Assembly: GCF_021390325.1 (NCBI RefSeq)
Contig: NZ_JAJUWU010000020.1
Location: forward strand, 1-64,000
Direction: 5' to 3'
Source: Jiella avicenniae
GTDB taxonomy: Bacteria; Pseudomonadota; Alphaproteobacteria; Rhizobiales; Rhizobiaceae
DNA: 64,000 nucleotides
Part shown: piece by piece, positions 16,031 to 26,367 of the stretch
How the letters are laid out: every line of letters starts with the position of its first letter
How positions within the stretch are numbered: position 1 is the first letter of the stretch
Program-made: the position numbers and the translations under genes
Notes under the pieces: model-generated
The model's input: the letters and a program-made list of their open reading frames with translations, nothing else
Database searches by the model: none
Told to the model about the DNA's origin: nothing

Positions 16031-17088
16031 GGGAGGCCAAGTCCATGGTCAAGGGCGGCCGGAGCGGGCCCTGTGGATTCCCGTTCGACGTATCGCGTCG
16101 GAACGATCCTGCGTTCGATCGCCGCCGCCGGCGCGTGGATCCGGCGCAGCAGCAGCCGCGCGGCGTTTTCTCCCACCTCGAAGGGCCGGGTCGCCACCGA
16201 GGTGAGGCCGGGCAGGACGAGGGCGGCTTCCGCAACGTCGTCGAAGCCGACGAGGGAGACGTCGCGGCCGAGCCGCAGGCCGAGATCGAGAAGGCCCCGG
16301 TGCAGACCGAGTGCGACGACGTCGTTGAAGCACAGGAGGGCGCTCGGCCGCTTCTGTCTGTCGAGGATGGTGGACGCCGCGGCCCGCGCGGCCGTATGTG
16401 TCAGCCGGAGTTCGACGACGCCGCCGGCGTCGAAGCCGTGCGCTTCCATTGCGGCGCAAAAGCCTGCCAGCCGGTCGAAGCGCGCCGAATGCCGGCGATT
16501 GCCGCTGACGAACAGGATGTCCCGGTGGCCGAGGGCGATCAGCCGTTCGGTGGCGTCGCGCATGCCTTCGCGGTAGTCGATGCCGGCGTAGTCGCTCGTC
16601 GTTTCCGGCACGTAGCGCAGCGCCTGGACGAGCGGCAACTCCCACTTCGCCGCATCCTCGACGAGCCGTCGGTCGCTGCCCTCGCAGGGACAGACGATGA
16701 CGCCGTCCGCCGCATGTTCGCGCATGCGCTTGAGGAAGCCGGCCTGCTTGGCGATGTCCTCGTTGGAGTTGGCGAGGATCACGGCGAGGTCCTCCGTCTC
16801 GAAGACCGCTTCCATGCCGGCGATCAGAACGGCGAAGAACGGATTGGTGAGGTTCGGCACGACGACGCCGACGGTGCGGCTGCGCGAGGCGCGCAACCGT
16901 GCCGCGCCGGCGTTGTAGACATAGCCGAGCTCGGCCATGGCCGCTTCGACGCGCTGGCGCGTCGTCTGCGAGACCAACGGGCTCTTGCGCACGACCAGCG
17001 ACGCCGTCGCGCGCGACACGCCGGCATGTTCGGCGACGTCCATCAGGGTCGGGCGCCGCCCGCGGCCGGGTCGCTGATCGTCCGCCAT
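16027..17088 (-). CDS. LacI-family transcriptional regulator
   Basis: A 353-residue repressor-type protein. The N-terminal helix-turn-helix reads PTLMDVAEHAGVSRATASLVV, and the hinge region follows (RQRVEAAMAELGYVYNAGAARLRASRS). The rest is a periplasmic-binding-protein-like effector domain starting VGVVVPNLTNPFF. It probably senses the imported substrate or a product. Palindromes TTRGATCGATCYAA on both sides of the gene suggest that it controls itself and the downstream ABC operon. Confidence 0.93.
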   Translation of the reverse strand: MADDQRPGRGRRPTLMDVAEHAGVSRATASLVVRKSPLVSQTTRQRVEAAMAELGYVYNAGAARLRASRSRTVGVVVPNLTNPFFAVLIAGMEAVFETEDLAVILANSNEDIAKQAGFLKRMREHAADGVIVCPCEGSDRRLVEDAAKWELPLVQALRYVPETTSDYAGIDYREGMRDATERLIALGHRDILFVSGNRRHSARFDRLAGFCAAMEAHGFDAGGVVELRLTHTAARAAASTILDRQKRPSALLCFNDVVALGLHRGLLDLGLRLGRDVSLVGFDDVAEAALVLPGLTSVATRPFEVGENAARLLLRRIHAPAAAIERRIVPTRYVERESTGPAPAALDHGLGLP

Positions 17089-17108
17089 CCGTCGAGGTCC
17101 TCCGCGAA

Positions 17109-17124
17109 ATTGGATCGATCCAAT
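17109..17124. promoter_or_regulatory. LacI-type operator, site 1
   Basis: The perfect 16-base palindrome ATTGGATCGATCCAAT lies 21 bases upstream of the lacI-family ATG, well placed for autoregulation. It matches the 16017-16030 site at the centre and flanks. Confidence 0.7.
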
Positions 17125-17548
17125 CCTAGGCGTCGAAGGCGGCTCGCGAAAGTCCGTCGTCGTGGTCGCGCGTCACGGCGCCGAGATCGCCCGTCGGAAG
17201 GCGGCGAAACTGCCGCTCGTCGCCTATCGGGGCGACGTTCAAACGGAGAAGCTCTCCGGCGCTCCCGGATACGCTGGAGACCCGGCGATCTGGATGGGTT
17301 CGAGCCCGGTGATCTTCATGGCTGGCGGTCCGCATGAGTCGCTGGTTCGAATGGCGCCGGCATCGATGAGACGCGTCGCGTCGGGGCCGAATGACGTCGA
17401 CGAAGCCAAATTGATATATTAGTATATTAATACGGCTTGGCTTCTCGGCTCAGATGTCTATGACAAACACCATGCTCGCCACCGGGCCTCGTGCCGCTTG
17501 CCGGCACCCGGCGCCTCGCGGCCGTGCAATGGAGAGGAGAATCCCCGA
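17125..17548. other. Intergenic region, no convincing gene
   Basis: These 424 bases separate the lacI-family gene from the NIPSNAP gene. Open frames exist on both strands (for example 17162-17422 plus), but none shows a recognisable motif, a good ribosome site or usual amino acid balance. A decayed gene is possible. An AT-rich block near 17408-17433 stands out against the GC-rich background. Confidence 0.4.
17408..17433 (+). promoter_or_regulatory. AT-rich promoter or operator candidate
   Basis: The stretch contains two TATATT/TATATTAA units two bases apart (TATATT-AG-TATATTAA) in otherwise GC-rich DNA, 115 bases before the NIPSNAP start. It could hold a -10 box and a regulator site. No matching regulator gene is identified. 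Confidence 0.35.
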
Positions 17549-17872
17549 ATGCTTTACGATGTTCGCACCTATGCCTGCCGGCCGGGCGCCTTGAAGAAAC
17601 ACATGGCGCTCTACGAAGAGCACGGCTATGCGGTGCAGAGCCGCCATCTCGGCGAGCCGCTCGCCTATCTGGTGACGGAAACGGGGCCGTTGAATTCCTA
17701 CACCCACATCTGGGTCTACGAAAACGCGGCCGACCGTGAGGAGAAGCGCGCGGCGCTCGCCGCCGATCCGGAATGGCAGGCCTATCTCGCGAAGAGCGGC
17801 GAGGCCGCCTATCTGGTCAGCCAGGAAAACAAGCTGATGACGCCGGCCCGCTTCGCGCCGATCAAGCGCTGA
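17549..17872 (+). CDS. NIPSNAP-family protein
   Basis: A 107-residue NIPSNAP protein (dimeric alpha-beta barrel fold). The family opening MLYDVRTYACRPGALKKHMALYE and the central THIWVYENAADREEKRAAL are typical. The start at 17549 has GAGAGGAG nine bases before it. Function in bacteria is poorly known; members often lie in catabolic loci. It converges with the AEC carrier gene. Confidence 0.85.
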   Translation: MLYDVRTYACRPGALKKHMALYEEHGYAVQSRHLGEPLAYLVTETGPLNSYTHIWVYENAADREEKRAALAADPEWQAYLAKSGEAAYLVSQENKLMTPARFAPIKR

Positions 17873-17881
17873 TCGATGCGA

Positions 17882-17914
17882 CCTGCTCCTTGCGGTCACG
17901 TCGCGAGGAGCAGG
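17882..17914. terminator. Hairpin between convergent genes
   Basis: Arms CCTGCTCCT and AGGAGCAGG are perfect, around a 15-base loop that can pair further. The hairpin spans the stop codon of the AEC gene and follows the NIPSNAP stop by ten bases. It has no T-run, so it is either a weak bidirectional terminator or an mRNA 3' end stabiliser. Confidence 0.45.
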
Positions 17915-18831
17915 GCCAGGACCGGGATGGTGACGAGAGAGGCGAGGGTCGCGGCGAGAACCAGCGTCGCGATCCGGTTGACCGCCGTGTCGTAGGCCGC
18001 CGCCATCATCACCGAATTGATGCCGGGCGGCAGGGCCGCGCAGATCACCAGCGGCGCGACCACCGTTTGTGGCAGCCCGGCCAGCCATGCGAAGACGAAC
18101 ACGGTCAGCGGCAGCACGGCCATCTTGCCGAAGACGCCGACGACGCTGCTCGCCGCGCCGCTGCGGATCTCCTGGCCATGCAGCCCGGCTCCGATGACGA
18201 TCAGCGCCACTGCCGGCATCGCCGTCTTCAGCATCTCGGCCGATTGCGACAGCCAGCCGGGAAGGTCGATGCCGGCGGCGCTGATCGCCAGGCTGACGAC
18301 GATCGCAACGATGATCGGATTGCGGAACTGGCTGCGAAGCGTCGTCGAAAGCACCGACCGGCCGGCGGTCCCGCTCGCGCGGCTGCCCTCCATCAGGACG
18401 ACCATCGGGGTCATCAGCGTGAAGGCGTGAATGCTGATGATCGCCGTCAGCGTCACCAGCCCTTCGTCGCCATAGAGGATGCCGACCACCGGAATGCCGA
18501 CGATGCCAATGTTGGAATAGACCGCGCCGAAGGCGATGACGATCCGTTCGCTCCGGACCATGCCGCGCATCGTCAGGAGTACGGCGTAGATCGAAAGAGC
18601 CGTGGTCAGCACGGCGCCGAAATAGACCGCCCAGATGCGCAGATTGAGGATCTCGCCGACATGGATCGCGGTGACTGTCGAAAACAGCGTCGCCGGGATC
18701 AGCACCCAGTAGGTCAGCTTCGTCAGCCCGCCGAGGCTTTCCTTCGTCAGGATGTTCCTCCGCGCCAGGACGTAGCCGATCGCGATCAGAAGGAAGACGG
18801 GAAGGAGACGGTCGGCAAGCGACAACAGCAT
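17896..18831 (-). CDS. AEC-family (auxin efflux carrier-type) transporter
   Basis: A 311-residue integral membrane protein with about ten hydrophobic helices and the two-repeat plan of the AEC family (LLIAIGYVLARRNIL at the start, ICAALPPGINSVMMAAAYD near the C-terminus). Bacterial members export or carry malonate, malate and other organic acids. It lies 154 bases after the TctA gene on the same strand and may belong to that transcript, which would fit a role with carboxylates. Confidence 0.85.
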   Translation of the reverse strand: MLLSLADRLLPVFLLIAIGYVLARRNILTKESLGGLTKLTYWVLIPATLFSTVTAIHVGEILNLRIWAVYFGAVLTTALSIYAVLLTMRGMVRSERIVIAFGAVYSNIGIVGIPVVGILYGDEGLVTLTAIISIHAFTLMTPMVVLMEGSRASGTAGRSVLSTTLRSQFRNPIIVAIVVSLAISAAGIDLPGWLSQSAEMLKTAMPAVALIVIGAGLHGQEIRSGAASSVVGVFGKMAVLPLTVFVFAWLAGLPQTVVAPLVICAALPPGINSVMMAAAYDTAVNRIATLVLAATLASLVTIPVLALLLAT

Positions 18832-18985
18832 CGGGCGGACCGGGACGAATTGCTCGTTCCTCGCCGCATCGGCCGTGCGGCGGCGGGGAACGGAACTTGC
18901 GGAGTGCGTTCCGCCGGCCGCGAGGCCTGAAGCTTGACGAGCCGGCGAACGGAGAACGAGAGACCCTGCATTGCCCCGCGACCGG

Positions 18986-20515
18986 TTAAGTCGTGGTTAC
19001 CGGCGTCTTCGGCGGCCTGATCACCATGAAGTAGAAGAACAGGGCGGTGAGGGCAAGGAAGAACAGGCTGTCCGGGCTCGTCAGGAAGGTCGAGGGATCG
19101 CCCTTGTTCAGCTGCAGCGATCGCCGCAGATACTGTTCGAGGTCCGGTCCGAGGATGAAGCCGAGCAGCAGCGTCACCGTCGGGTAGTTCGCCGTCCTGA
19201 GGAAGAAGGCGGCGATCCCGAAGACCAGCGCCAGCATCATCTGGAAGCTCGAATAGGTGGCGACGTAGCTGCCGACGAGCGCGACGACGGCGATCGAGGA
19301 ATAGAGCAGCGCCTTGCGGATCGAGACGATCCTGACGAAGTACGGCCCGAGCAGGAACAGCGTCAGCGGAATGAGGATCAGCGCGCTGATGAACAGCGAG
19401 GCGAACATCGGCGCGATCAGGTCGATCTGATTGTCGAGCAGCCTCGGGCCCGGCTGCAGGCCGTTGATGATCAGGACACCGAGGACGACGGCCGTCGTCG
19501 GATCGCCGGGAATGCCGAACATCAGCATCGGCACGAAGGCGCCGCCGCACATCGAGTTGTTCGCCGTCTCGGCCGCCGCGATGCCCTCGCGGCTGCCCTT
19601 GCCGTAGAGTTCCGGCCGCTTGGATCGGCGCATCGCATCGGCATAGGAAACGAACGCCGCCATCGAGCCGCCGGCACCCGGCAGGACGCCGATGAAGAAA
19701 CCGATGATGGTGCTCTTCAGATAGGTCCACACCCCGATCTCGCGGATCTCCGACATGAGCGGAATGAAGTCCCACCGCTTGATCGCGAAGTTCGCCACCT
19801 GATCCCCGTCGACCGTGCGCGCGTGGACGACGTCGCGCGCCTGGATCAGAAGTTCGCTGACCGCGAAGGTGCCGATGACCACCGCCATGAGGTTGATCCC
19901 CTCGACGAGCGCGGAGGTGCCGAAGGTGAAGCGCGCCACCGGCTGCATCACGTCGATGCCGATCGTCGCCACCATCACGCCGAGACCGGTCGTCACGACG
20001 CTCTTGGCGATGGCGCCGCGCTGGGAGATGCCGATCACCACGAGCGCAAAGAGGATCAGCGAGAACTTGCCCGGCGTCTGGATCAGGAGCGCGAGCTTGG
20101 CCGCGATCGGCGTGAACAGGATGAGGAAGACGGCGCCGATGCTGCCGCCGATCATCGATCCGAGCGCGGCATGGCCGAGGGCGTTTGCGCCGAAGCCCTG
20201 CTTCATCAGCGGGAAGCCCTCGACGCCGGTCATCATCGAGGAGGGCGCCCCGGGAATGTTGATCGTCGTCGCGGTGATGCTGCCGGCATACATGCCGGAC
20301 ATGAAGATGCTGGCGCACATGACCAGCGCCGTGACCACGTCGAGGCTGTAGGTGATCGGCAGGAGGAGGGCGATGGCGAGAACTGCCGTCAGCCCCGGCA
20401 CGGCACCGAAGAAGGTGCCGATCAGAAAGCCGAGGACCATGTAGAACAGGACCGTCGGATCGAGCAGCGCCGAAAAGCCGCCGAGGATGTGGAGCGAGAA
20501 TTCCATCAGAACCAC
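18986..20515 (-). CDS. tctA: Tripartite tricarboxylate transporter, large membrane subunit TctA
   Basis: A 509-residue membrane protein of the TctA family. The signature region GTFFGAVPGLTAVLAIALLLPITY near the N-terminus and FIGVLPGAGGSMAAFVSYADA in the second half are the two matching family motifs. It overlaps TctB by ten bases. With TctB and the periplasmic TctC it forms a secondary importer for di- or tricarboxylates. Confidence 0.95.
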   Translation of the reverse strand: MVLMEFSLHILGGFSALLDPTVLFYMVLGFLIGTFFGAVPGLTAVLAIALLLPITYSLDVVTALVMCASIFMSGMYAGSITATTINIPGAPSSMMTGVEGFPLMKQGFGANALGHAALGSMIGGSIGAVFLILFTPIAAKLALLIQTPGKFSLILFALVVIGISQRGAIAKSVVTTGLGVMVATIGIDVMQPVARFTFGTSALVEGINLMAVVIGTFAVSELLIQARDVVHARTVDGDQVANFAIKRWDFIPLMSEIREIGVWTYLKSTIIGFFIGVLPGAGGSMAAFVSYADAMRRSKRPELYGKGSREGIAAAETANNSMCGGAFVPMLMFGIPGDPTTAVVLGVLIINGLQPGPRLLDNQIDLIAPMFASLFISALILIPLTLFLLGPYFVRIVSIRKALLYSSIAVVALVGSYVATYSSFQMMLALVFGIAAFFLRTANYPTVTLLLGFILGPDLEQYLRRSLQLNKGDPSTFLTSPDSLFFLALTALFFYFMVIRPPKTPVTTT

Positions 20516-20982
20516 TCCGTCAGCGTCGGCAGCCTGACATCGAACAGGGTGTGAAACAGGATGTAGAAGACGGCGGTGATGATGATCGCATAGATCGCCC
20601 GCCAGACGACGTTCTGGTCGAACTTGAAGACGAAGAGCAGCGCGAAGACGTAGAGAAGCGTCGAGACGACGTAGCCGAGCGTCTCGAAGACGGCGATGTA
20701 GACGAGCGTCGCGATGACGACCGCGATCGCCGGCAGGAAGTTGCGAATCTCGGGCCTGGCTCGCTCCGGCCGCGGCTCGCCGCTTCTCAGGATGTCGAAG
20801 ACCAGGAAGCCGAGCCCGGCATACATGACGATCGAAACGACGATCGGCAGGAAGCGCGGCCCGACGAAGCCCTCGTCATACTGCGGATGGATCTGGAAGG
20901 CCTCGTAGAGATAGATCGTGGTGACCACGAACAGAGCGGCGGGAAGGACGAGGCGGCCGTCGCCGAGAAGTCTGGATCGCAT
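20506..20982 (-). CDS. tctB: Tripartite tricarboxylate transporter, small membrane subunit TctB
   Basis: A 158-residue protein with four predicted helices, as TctB should have (LVLPAALFVVTTIYLYEAF is the first). I start it at ATG 20982 (MRSRLLGDG). An upstream ATG at 21042 in the same frame would overlap the TctC stop and run through the intercistronic hairpin, so it is less likely. Confidence 0.88.
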   Translation of the reverse strand: MRSRLLGDGRLVLPAALFVVTTIYLYEAFQIHPQYDEGFVGPRFLPIVVSIVMYAGLGFLVFDILRSGEPRPERARPEIRNFLPAIAVVIATLVYIAVFETLGYVVSTLLYVFALLFVFKFDQNVVWRAIYAIIITAVFYILFHTLFDVRLPTLTEWF

Positions 20983-21008
20983 GTGAATGTCTCGAAGCGC
21001 GAGAAAGT

Positions 21009-21030
21009 GGCGGCGGCCGATGCCGCCGCC
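21009..21030 (-). terminator. Intercistronic hairpin between tctC and tctB
   Basis: Perfect arms GGCGGCGGC and GCCGCCGCC with a 4-base loop lie directly after the tctC stop. No T-run follows. Such a stem usually raises the level of the binding-protein message over that of the membrane subunits by partial termination or 3' protection. Confidence 0.6.
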
Positions 21031-21038
21031 GGTGGTCG

Positions 21039-22025
21039 TCACTGGCTGATCGCGCCGCTTTCCTTCAGACTGTCGAACTGGGCGAAGATCCGGTCCTGCT
21101 CGTCCTTGACGAAGGCGGTCGCCTCCTGCGGGCCGAGCCAGGCGGGGGTCACGCCGACCTTGGAAACCCAGCTCTGGAATTCTTCGCCGTTGAGGGCGTT
21201 CTCGTAGGCCGTCGCCAGCTTCTCGACGACGTCCTCCGGCGTCTTCTTCGGGGCCGCGACGATGATGAAGCTGCCCGACTGGACGTCGAGCCCGGCCGAC
21301 TTGGCGTCCGGAACGTCCTTGTAGGTCGGATTGGGCGTGTCGGAGAACTCGACGAGGCCGCGGGCGTCGCCCTCTTCGATGAGGTTCGAGAAGTCGCCGA
21401 GGCTGGTGACGGCGATGCCGACCTCGCCGGACAGCATCGCTTCCTTCTGCGGGCTCGCACCGCCCGGATAGGCGATGAGATCGAGGTCGGTGCCGGTCAG
21501 CTTCTCGAACTTCAGCATGGCGAGATGGGTGCGCGACCCGGTGTTCTGGACCGCGACCTTGATTTCGCCGGGCTCCTTCTTGGCGGCGGCGATCAGCTCG
21601 TCGACGCTCTTGTAGGGCGAATCCTTGGAGACGATGATCGCGTCCGGCTCGAGCGTCAGGCGGCCGATCATCTGCAGCTTGTCGAGATCGTAGCTCGGCA
21701 GGAGCTTCTGATAGGGAACGGTGATGACGCTGTCATAGGTCAGGACGCCGATTGTATAGCCGTCGGGTCGCGCCGACATGACGTTCATGATGCCGTTGGC
21801 GCTCATGCCGCCGTCGACGTTCTCGACATAGATCGTCTGGCCGAGCTCCTTCTCGGCGATGGCGCTGACCTTGCGGCTGATGCCATCGGTGCCGCCGCCG
21901 GCCGCCCAGGGCACGACGAGGCGGATGTCCTTGGTCGGGTAATCCTGCGCCGACGCCGGCGCGGCGAACCAAATCGCGGCCGCGGCGGCCGCGGCGAAGA
22001 GCGTGGTGGTTTTCAAGAGTGTCAT
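21039..22025 (-). CDS. tctC: Tripartite tricarboxylate transporter substrate-binding protein TctC
   Basis: A 328-residue periplasmic binding protein of the Bug/TctC family. The signal peptide is MTLLKTTTLFAAAAAAAIWF with cleavage near PASAQ. YPTKDIRLVVPWAAGGGTD is the diagnostic ligand loop for carboxylate binding. It lies between the DapA-family lyase and TctB, in a unit that probably starts at 23009. Confidence 0.95.
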   Translation of the reverse strand: MTLLKTTTLFAAAAAAAIWFAAPASAQDYPTKDIRLVVPWAAGGGTDGISRKVSAIAEKELGQTIYVENVDGGMSANGIMNVMSARPDGYTIGVLTYDSVITVPYQKLLPSYDLDKLQMIGRLTLEPDAIIVSKDSPYKSVDELIAAAKKEPGEIKVAVQNTGSRTHLAMLKFEKLTGTDLDLIAYPGGASPQKEAMLSGEVGIAVTSLGDFSNLIEEGDARGLVEFSDTPNPTYKDVPDAKSAGLDVQSGSFIIVAAPKKTPEDVVEKLATAYENALNGEEFQSWVSKVGVTPAWLGPQEATAFVKDEQDRIFAQFDSLKESGAISQ

Positions 22026-22103
22026 GCACTTTCCTCCCTTGTCGATGGACTTGCGGATTTCTCCAGGCTTCGTCCCGCCTGCGATCGGAACGGGTGGCCT
22101 GCC

Positions 22104-23009
22104 TCAGGCGGCTTCGGCCAGCCGGGTTTCGACCCGGGCGATCAGCCGATCGATCTCCCGGTGGTCCTCGCCCGTCAGCGCCGGCCCCGGCTGGCGCATG
22201 GTGGCGTGGGCAAGCGCCCCACGCCGGCGCATCGCCTCCTTGCGGGCGGCGACGCCCCAAAACCCCATGGCCTCGTAGCGAAGAAGCGGCAGATATCGCT
22301 CGAAGAGATCGTTCGCCGCATCGACGTCGCCGGCCTTGTGCAGCCGGAAGACGCCGGAGAGCATTTCCGGATAGGAAAAGCCCGCCATCGGCCCGTCGAC
22401 GCCCCGCGCCAGCTCCAGCGGCAGGTACATCGCATTGTTGCCGGTGAGGATGGCGATGCGCCGGCCGCCGGCCTGGCGAAGCCGGGTGATCTTGTTCAAC
22501 GACGGCAGGTCCTCCTCTTTGAGGACCTGGATCTGCGGGTGGCGGCTCACCAGTTCGACGATCGCCGGAACGGACATGCCGACATTGGTGGCGAAGGGAA
22601 AGTCCTGCAGGACGACCGGCACGTCGCCGATCGCGGCGAAGACGGTCTCGAAATAGCGGAAGAGATCCTCGTCGGTGCGGATGCTCGGCGCCGGGGCGAT
22701 CATCACCCCGGCCGCGCCGGCGTCCATCACCGCAGCCGTCAGGCGCGACAGATGGGCAAGGTTCGGGCTGCTGACCCCGACGATCACCGGCATCCTGCCG
22801 GCGCGTGCGACGTAGCGACCGGCGACGGCGAGCGCCTCCTCGCCGGTCAGCTTGCCCGCTTCGCCGCTGACCCCGAGCACGGTCAGGCCGTTCGCGCCGT
22901 GGCGGGCATAGAAGTCGACCAGCGTGTCGACGCTTTCGAGGTCGATCGCCTGCCGGTCGTCGAACGGCGTCTGGGCGACGATGAAGACGCCCTCGATGGC
23001 TTCGAGCAT
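22104..23009 (-). CDS. DapA/NAL-family lyase lacking the usual Tyr
   Basis: A 301-residue protein of the dihydrodipicolinate synthase/N-acetylneuraminate lyase family. The Schiff-base lysine is in VLKEED. The second catalytic site, usually YNxP with a proton-shuttling Tyr, reads VVLQDFP here, so that tyrosine is absent. GVSGEAGKL replaces the usual G-TTGE. It is therefore not lysine-pathway DapA but a divergent sugar-acid aldolase or dehydratase. The start at ATG 23009 has GGAGG before it. It heads the minus-strand unit with TctCBA, divergent from the hydroxyacid dehydrogenase. Confidence 0.8.
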   Translation of the reverse strand: MLEAIEGVFIVAQTPFDDRQAIDLESVDTLVDFYARHGANGLTVLGVSGEAGKLTGEEALAVAGRYVARAGRMPVIVGVSSPNLAHLSRLTAAVMDAGAAGVMIAPAPSIRTDEDLFRYFETVFAAIGDVPVVLQDFPFATNVGMSVPAIVELVSRHPQIQVLKEEDLPSLNKITRLRQAGGRRIAILTGNNAMYLPLELARGVDGPMAGFSYPEMLSGVFRLHKAGDVDAANDLFERYLPLLRYEAMGFWGVAARKEAMRRRGALAHATMRQPGPALTGEDHREIDRLIARVETRLAEAA

Positions 23010-23081
23010 GATCCCTCCCGGATGCTCAGGCGGGCCGCCGGAAGTGTCGTTCCGTCGAGGGCGGGTGCCGTCCCTCAAGAC

Positions 23082-23112
23082 ATATGATCACTTGCGTCTG
23101 CCGTATGATTAC
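23082..23112. promoter_or_regulatory. Paired GntR-type half-sites in divergent promoter
   Basis: ATATGATCAC (23082-23091) and GTATGATTAC (23103-23112) are near-identical direct repeats spaced 21 bases, two helical turns. They lie between the DapA-family gene and the dehydrogenase. The same GTATGAT element, inverted, recurs at 25158 and 25180 before the KdgD-like gene. The nearby GntR/FCD regulator is the likely reader. Confidence 0.55.
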
Positions 23113-23239
23113 TGCCATAAAGACATCGATGTTTCGGCCTGTCAATGCCGATCGGCGAGGCCGACGGCATGGCTCCGCTGCCGGCCGGGATCGGCATGGG
23201 CGGCGTGGCGGAGGCCGCAGGGACGAGGAGAATGCCGGG

Positions 23240-24229
23240 GTGACCAAGCCACTGCGCATCGTGTTTCACGGGCGGAACGCCGCCTCGTTCGTCGACGGAT
23301 TCGAGCCGTTGCTGAACGTCGGCGCGGAGCTCGAGATTCTGCCGGATGACCTCGCCGACGACGCCCAGCGCGCCGCCTTCGCACAGGCGGACGTCATCGT
23401 CGGCAATCGCTTCGATGCCGCGATGCCCGCTCCGGACCGGCTGCGGCTCTACCAGGTCTGCGCCACCGGTTACGACGGCGTCGATCTCTCGTTGCTGCCG
23501 GCATCGGCCGTCGTCTGCAACTGCTTCGGCCACGAACCGGCGATCGCCGAATACGTCATGGCCGGGCTGTTGTCCCATCAGGTTCGCCTCGTCGACGCAG
23601 ACCGGCGCTTGCGGCAGGGCGAATGGGCCTATCGCGCCGGATCTCCGGCGACCGTTCACGGCGAAATCGCCGGCAAGGTGCTGGGTCTTCTCGGCTTCGG
23701 CCATATCGGCAAGGCCATCGCCCGGAAGGCCAAGGCCTTCGACATGCTCGTCCACGTCGCCAATCGCAGCCCCGTCGAGCCCGGCGACCTCGTCGACCGC
23801 AGCCATCGTCTCGAGGCGCTGCCGGATTTCTACGCAGCCGTGGACTTTCTCGTCGTCTCCCTGCCGCTGAGCGAGGACACCCGCAGCCTCGTCGACGACC
23901 GGGCCTTCGGTCACATGAAGGCCGGCGCGGTGCTGGTGAACGTCGGGCGGGGGCCGGTGGTCGACGAGGCCGCATTGTTCGAAGCCCTGTCCTTGCGCCG
24001 GATCGGCGGCGCGATCATCGATACGTGGTATCGCTATCCCGGCGCAGAGGGCGAAACGGCGAGCCCGTCTCGCTTCGATTTCGCCGGGCTTTCGAACGTC
24101 GTGATGACGCCGCACATGTCCGGCTGGACCGATGGCACGATCGACCGGCGGCGCCGGACGATCGCCGGCAACGTCAACCGCCTCGTCGCCGGCGAAGCGC
24201 TGGACAATGTCGTGCGGGCGGCCCGATGA
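23240..24229 (+). CDS. D-isomer 2-hydroxyacid dehydrogenase family protein
   Basis: A 329-residue NAD(P)-dependent dehydrogenase. The Rossmann loop is GFGHIG and the catalytic Arg is in NVGRGPVVDE and His in MTPHMSGWT. The usual D-x-F-x-x-EP segment is replaced by DTWYRYPGAEGE, a variant seen in one branch of the family. The start is GTG 23240 with GAGGAG nine bases upstream; a longer frame from 23084 would run over the operator pair and has an improbable Arg/Gly-rich leader. It probably interconverts a 2-oxo and a 2-hydroxy acid in the sugar-acid route. Confidence 0.85.
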   Translation: MTKPLRIVFHGRNAASFVDGFEPLLNVGAELEILPDDLADDAQRAAFAQADVIVGNRFDAAMPAPDRLRLYQVCATGYDGVDLSLLPASAVVCNCFGHEPAIAEYVMAGLLSHQVRLVDADRRLRQGEWAYRAGSPATVHGEIAGKVLGLLGFGHIGKAIARKAKAFDMLVHVANRSPVEPGDLVDRSHRLEALPDFYAAVDFLVVSLPLSEDTRSLVDDRAFGHMKAGAVLVNVGRGPVVDEAALFEALSLRRIGGAIIDTWYRYPGAEGETASPSRFDFAGLSNVVMTPHMSGWTDGTIDRRRRTIAGNVNRLVAGEALDNVVRAAR

Positions 24230-24301
24230 TCGGCGTCCTTTCCTGCGCGTCCTCCCCGCGAAGCTGCCTCATGCTCGCGAGCGGCTGCGGGGGGAGTCGT
24301 C

Positions 24302-24310
24302 ATATGTTAT
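24302..24310. promoter_or_regulatory. Possible GntR-type half-site before the regulator gene
   Basis: ATATGTTAT, part of CATATGTTAT, resembles the ATATGAT and GTATGAT elements of the neighbouring promoters. It lies 88 bases before the GntR start. A single weak match, so the call is tentative. Confidence 0.3.
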
Positions 24311-24397
24311 CGACCGGACGTTTTGCGCTGGTCCATCCGGACTGGATGGGACGTCGCGAGCGGGCGTGAAAGTCCGCGCGGATTGGAGGTGGCCTGC

Positions 24398-26093
<1,696 letters not shown>

Positions 26094-26151
26094 TCCCGGC
26101 CGGCCTTTCGCGCCTGAGGCTTTTCGGCGCCGCGTTGCGCCGCTTGGTGAT

Positions 26152-26188
26152 CCCGGCGACGATCCGTGCAAGATCGTGCCGGGTTTTT
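26152..26188 (+). terminator. Intrinsic terminator after the KdgD-like gene
   Basis: Stem CCCGGC-g-ACGATC pairs with GATCGT-GCCGGG (one bulge) and is followed at once by TTTTT. It ends the plus-strand unit 60 bases past the KdgD stop. Confidence 0.8.
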
Positions 26189-26367
26189 CATGTCGGATGC
26201 CATGGTCCGCTCCGTGATCGGGAGCTCGATTGCGAAGTCGCCGGCTTGTGTTCGCCGCAGCGCCGATGCGATAGCGAAGCCTGTCGGGAGAGGGCGGCGC
26301 TCGGCGAAGTCTCGCCGCCGACGGGACGCCACTCTGGCCGGCGCGAAACACGAGGGGGATGGCCGCG

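Noticed and set aside
17162-17422. An 86-codon open frame before the NIPSNAP gene.
   Set aside because: No family similarity I recognise, GTG start without ribosome site, and it runs into the AT-rich promoter-like block.
23084-23239. N-terminal extension of the hydroxyacid dehydrogenase.
   Set aside because: It crosses the paired operator and is Arg/Gly-rich; GTG 23240 has a good ribosome site and matches the family N-terminus.
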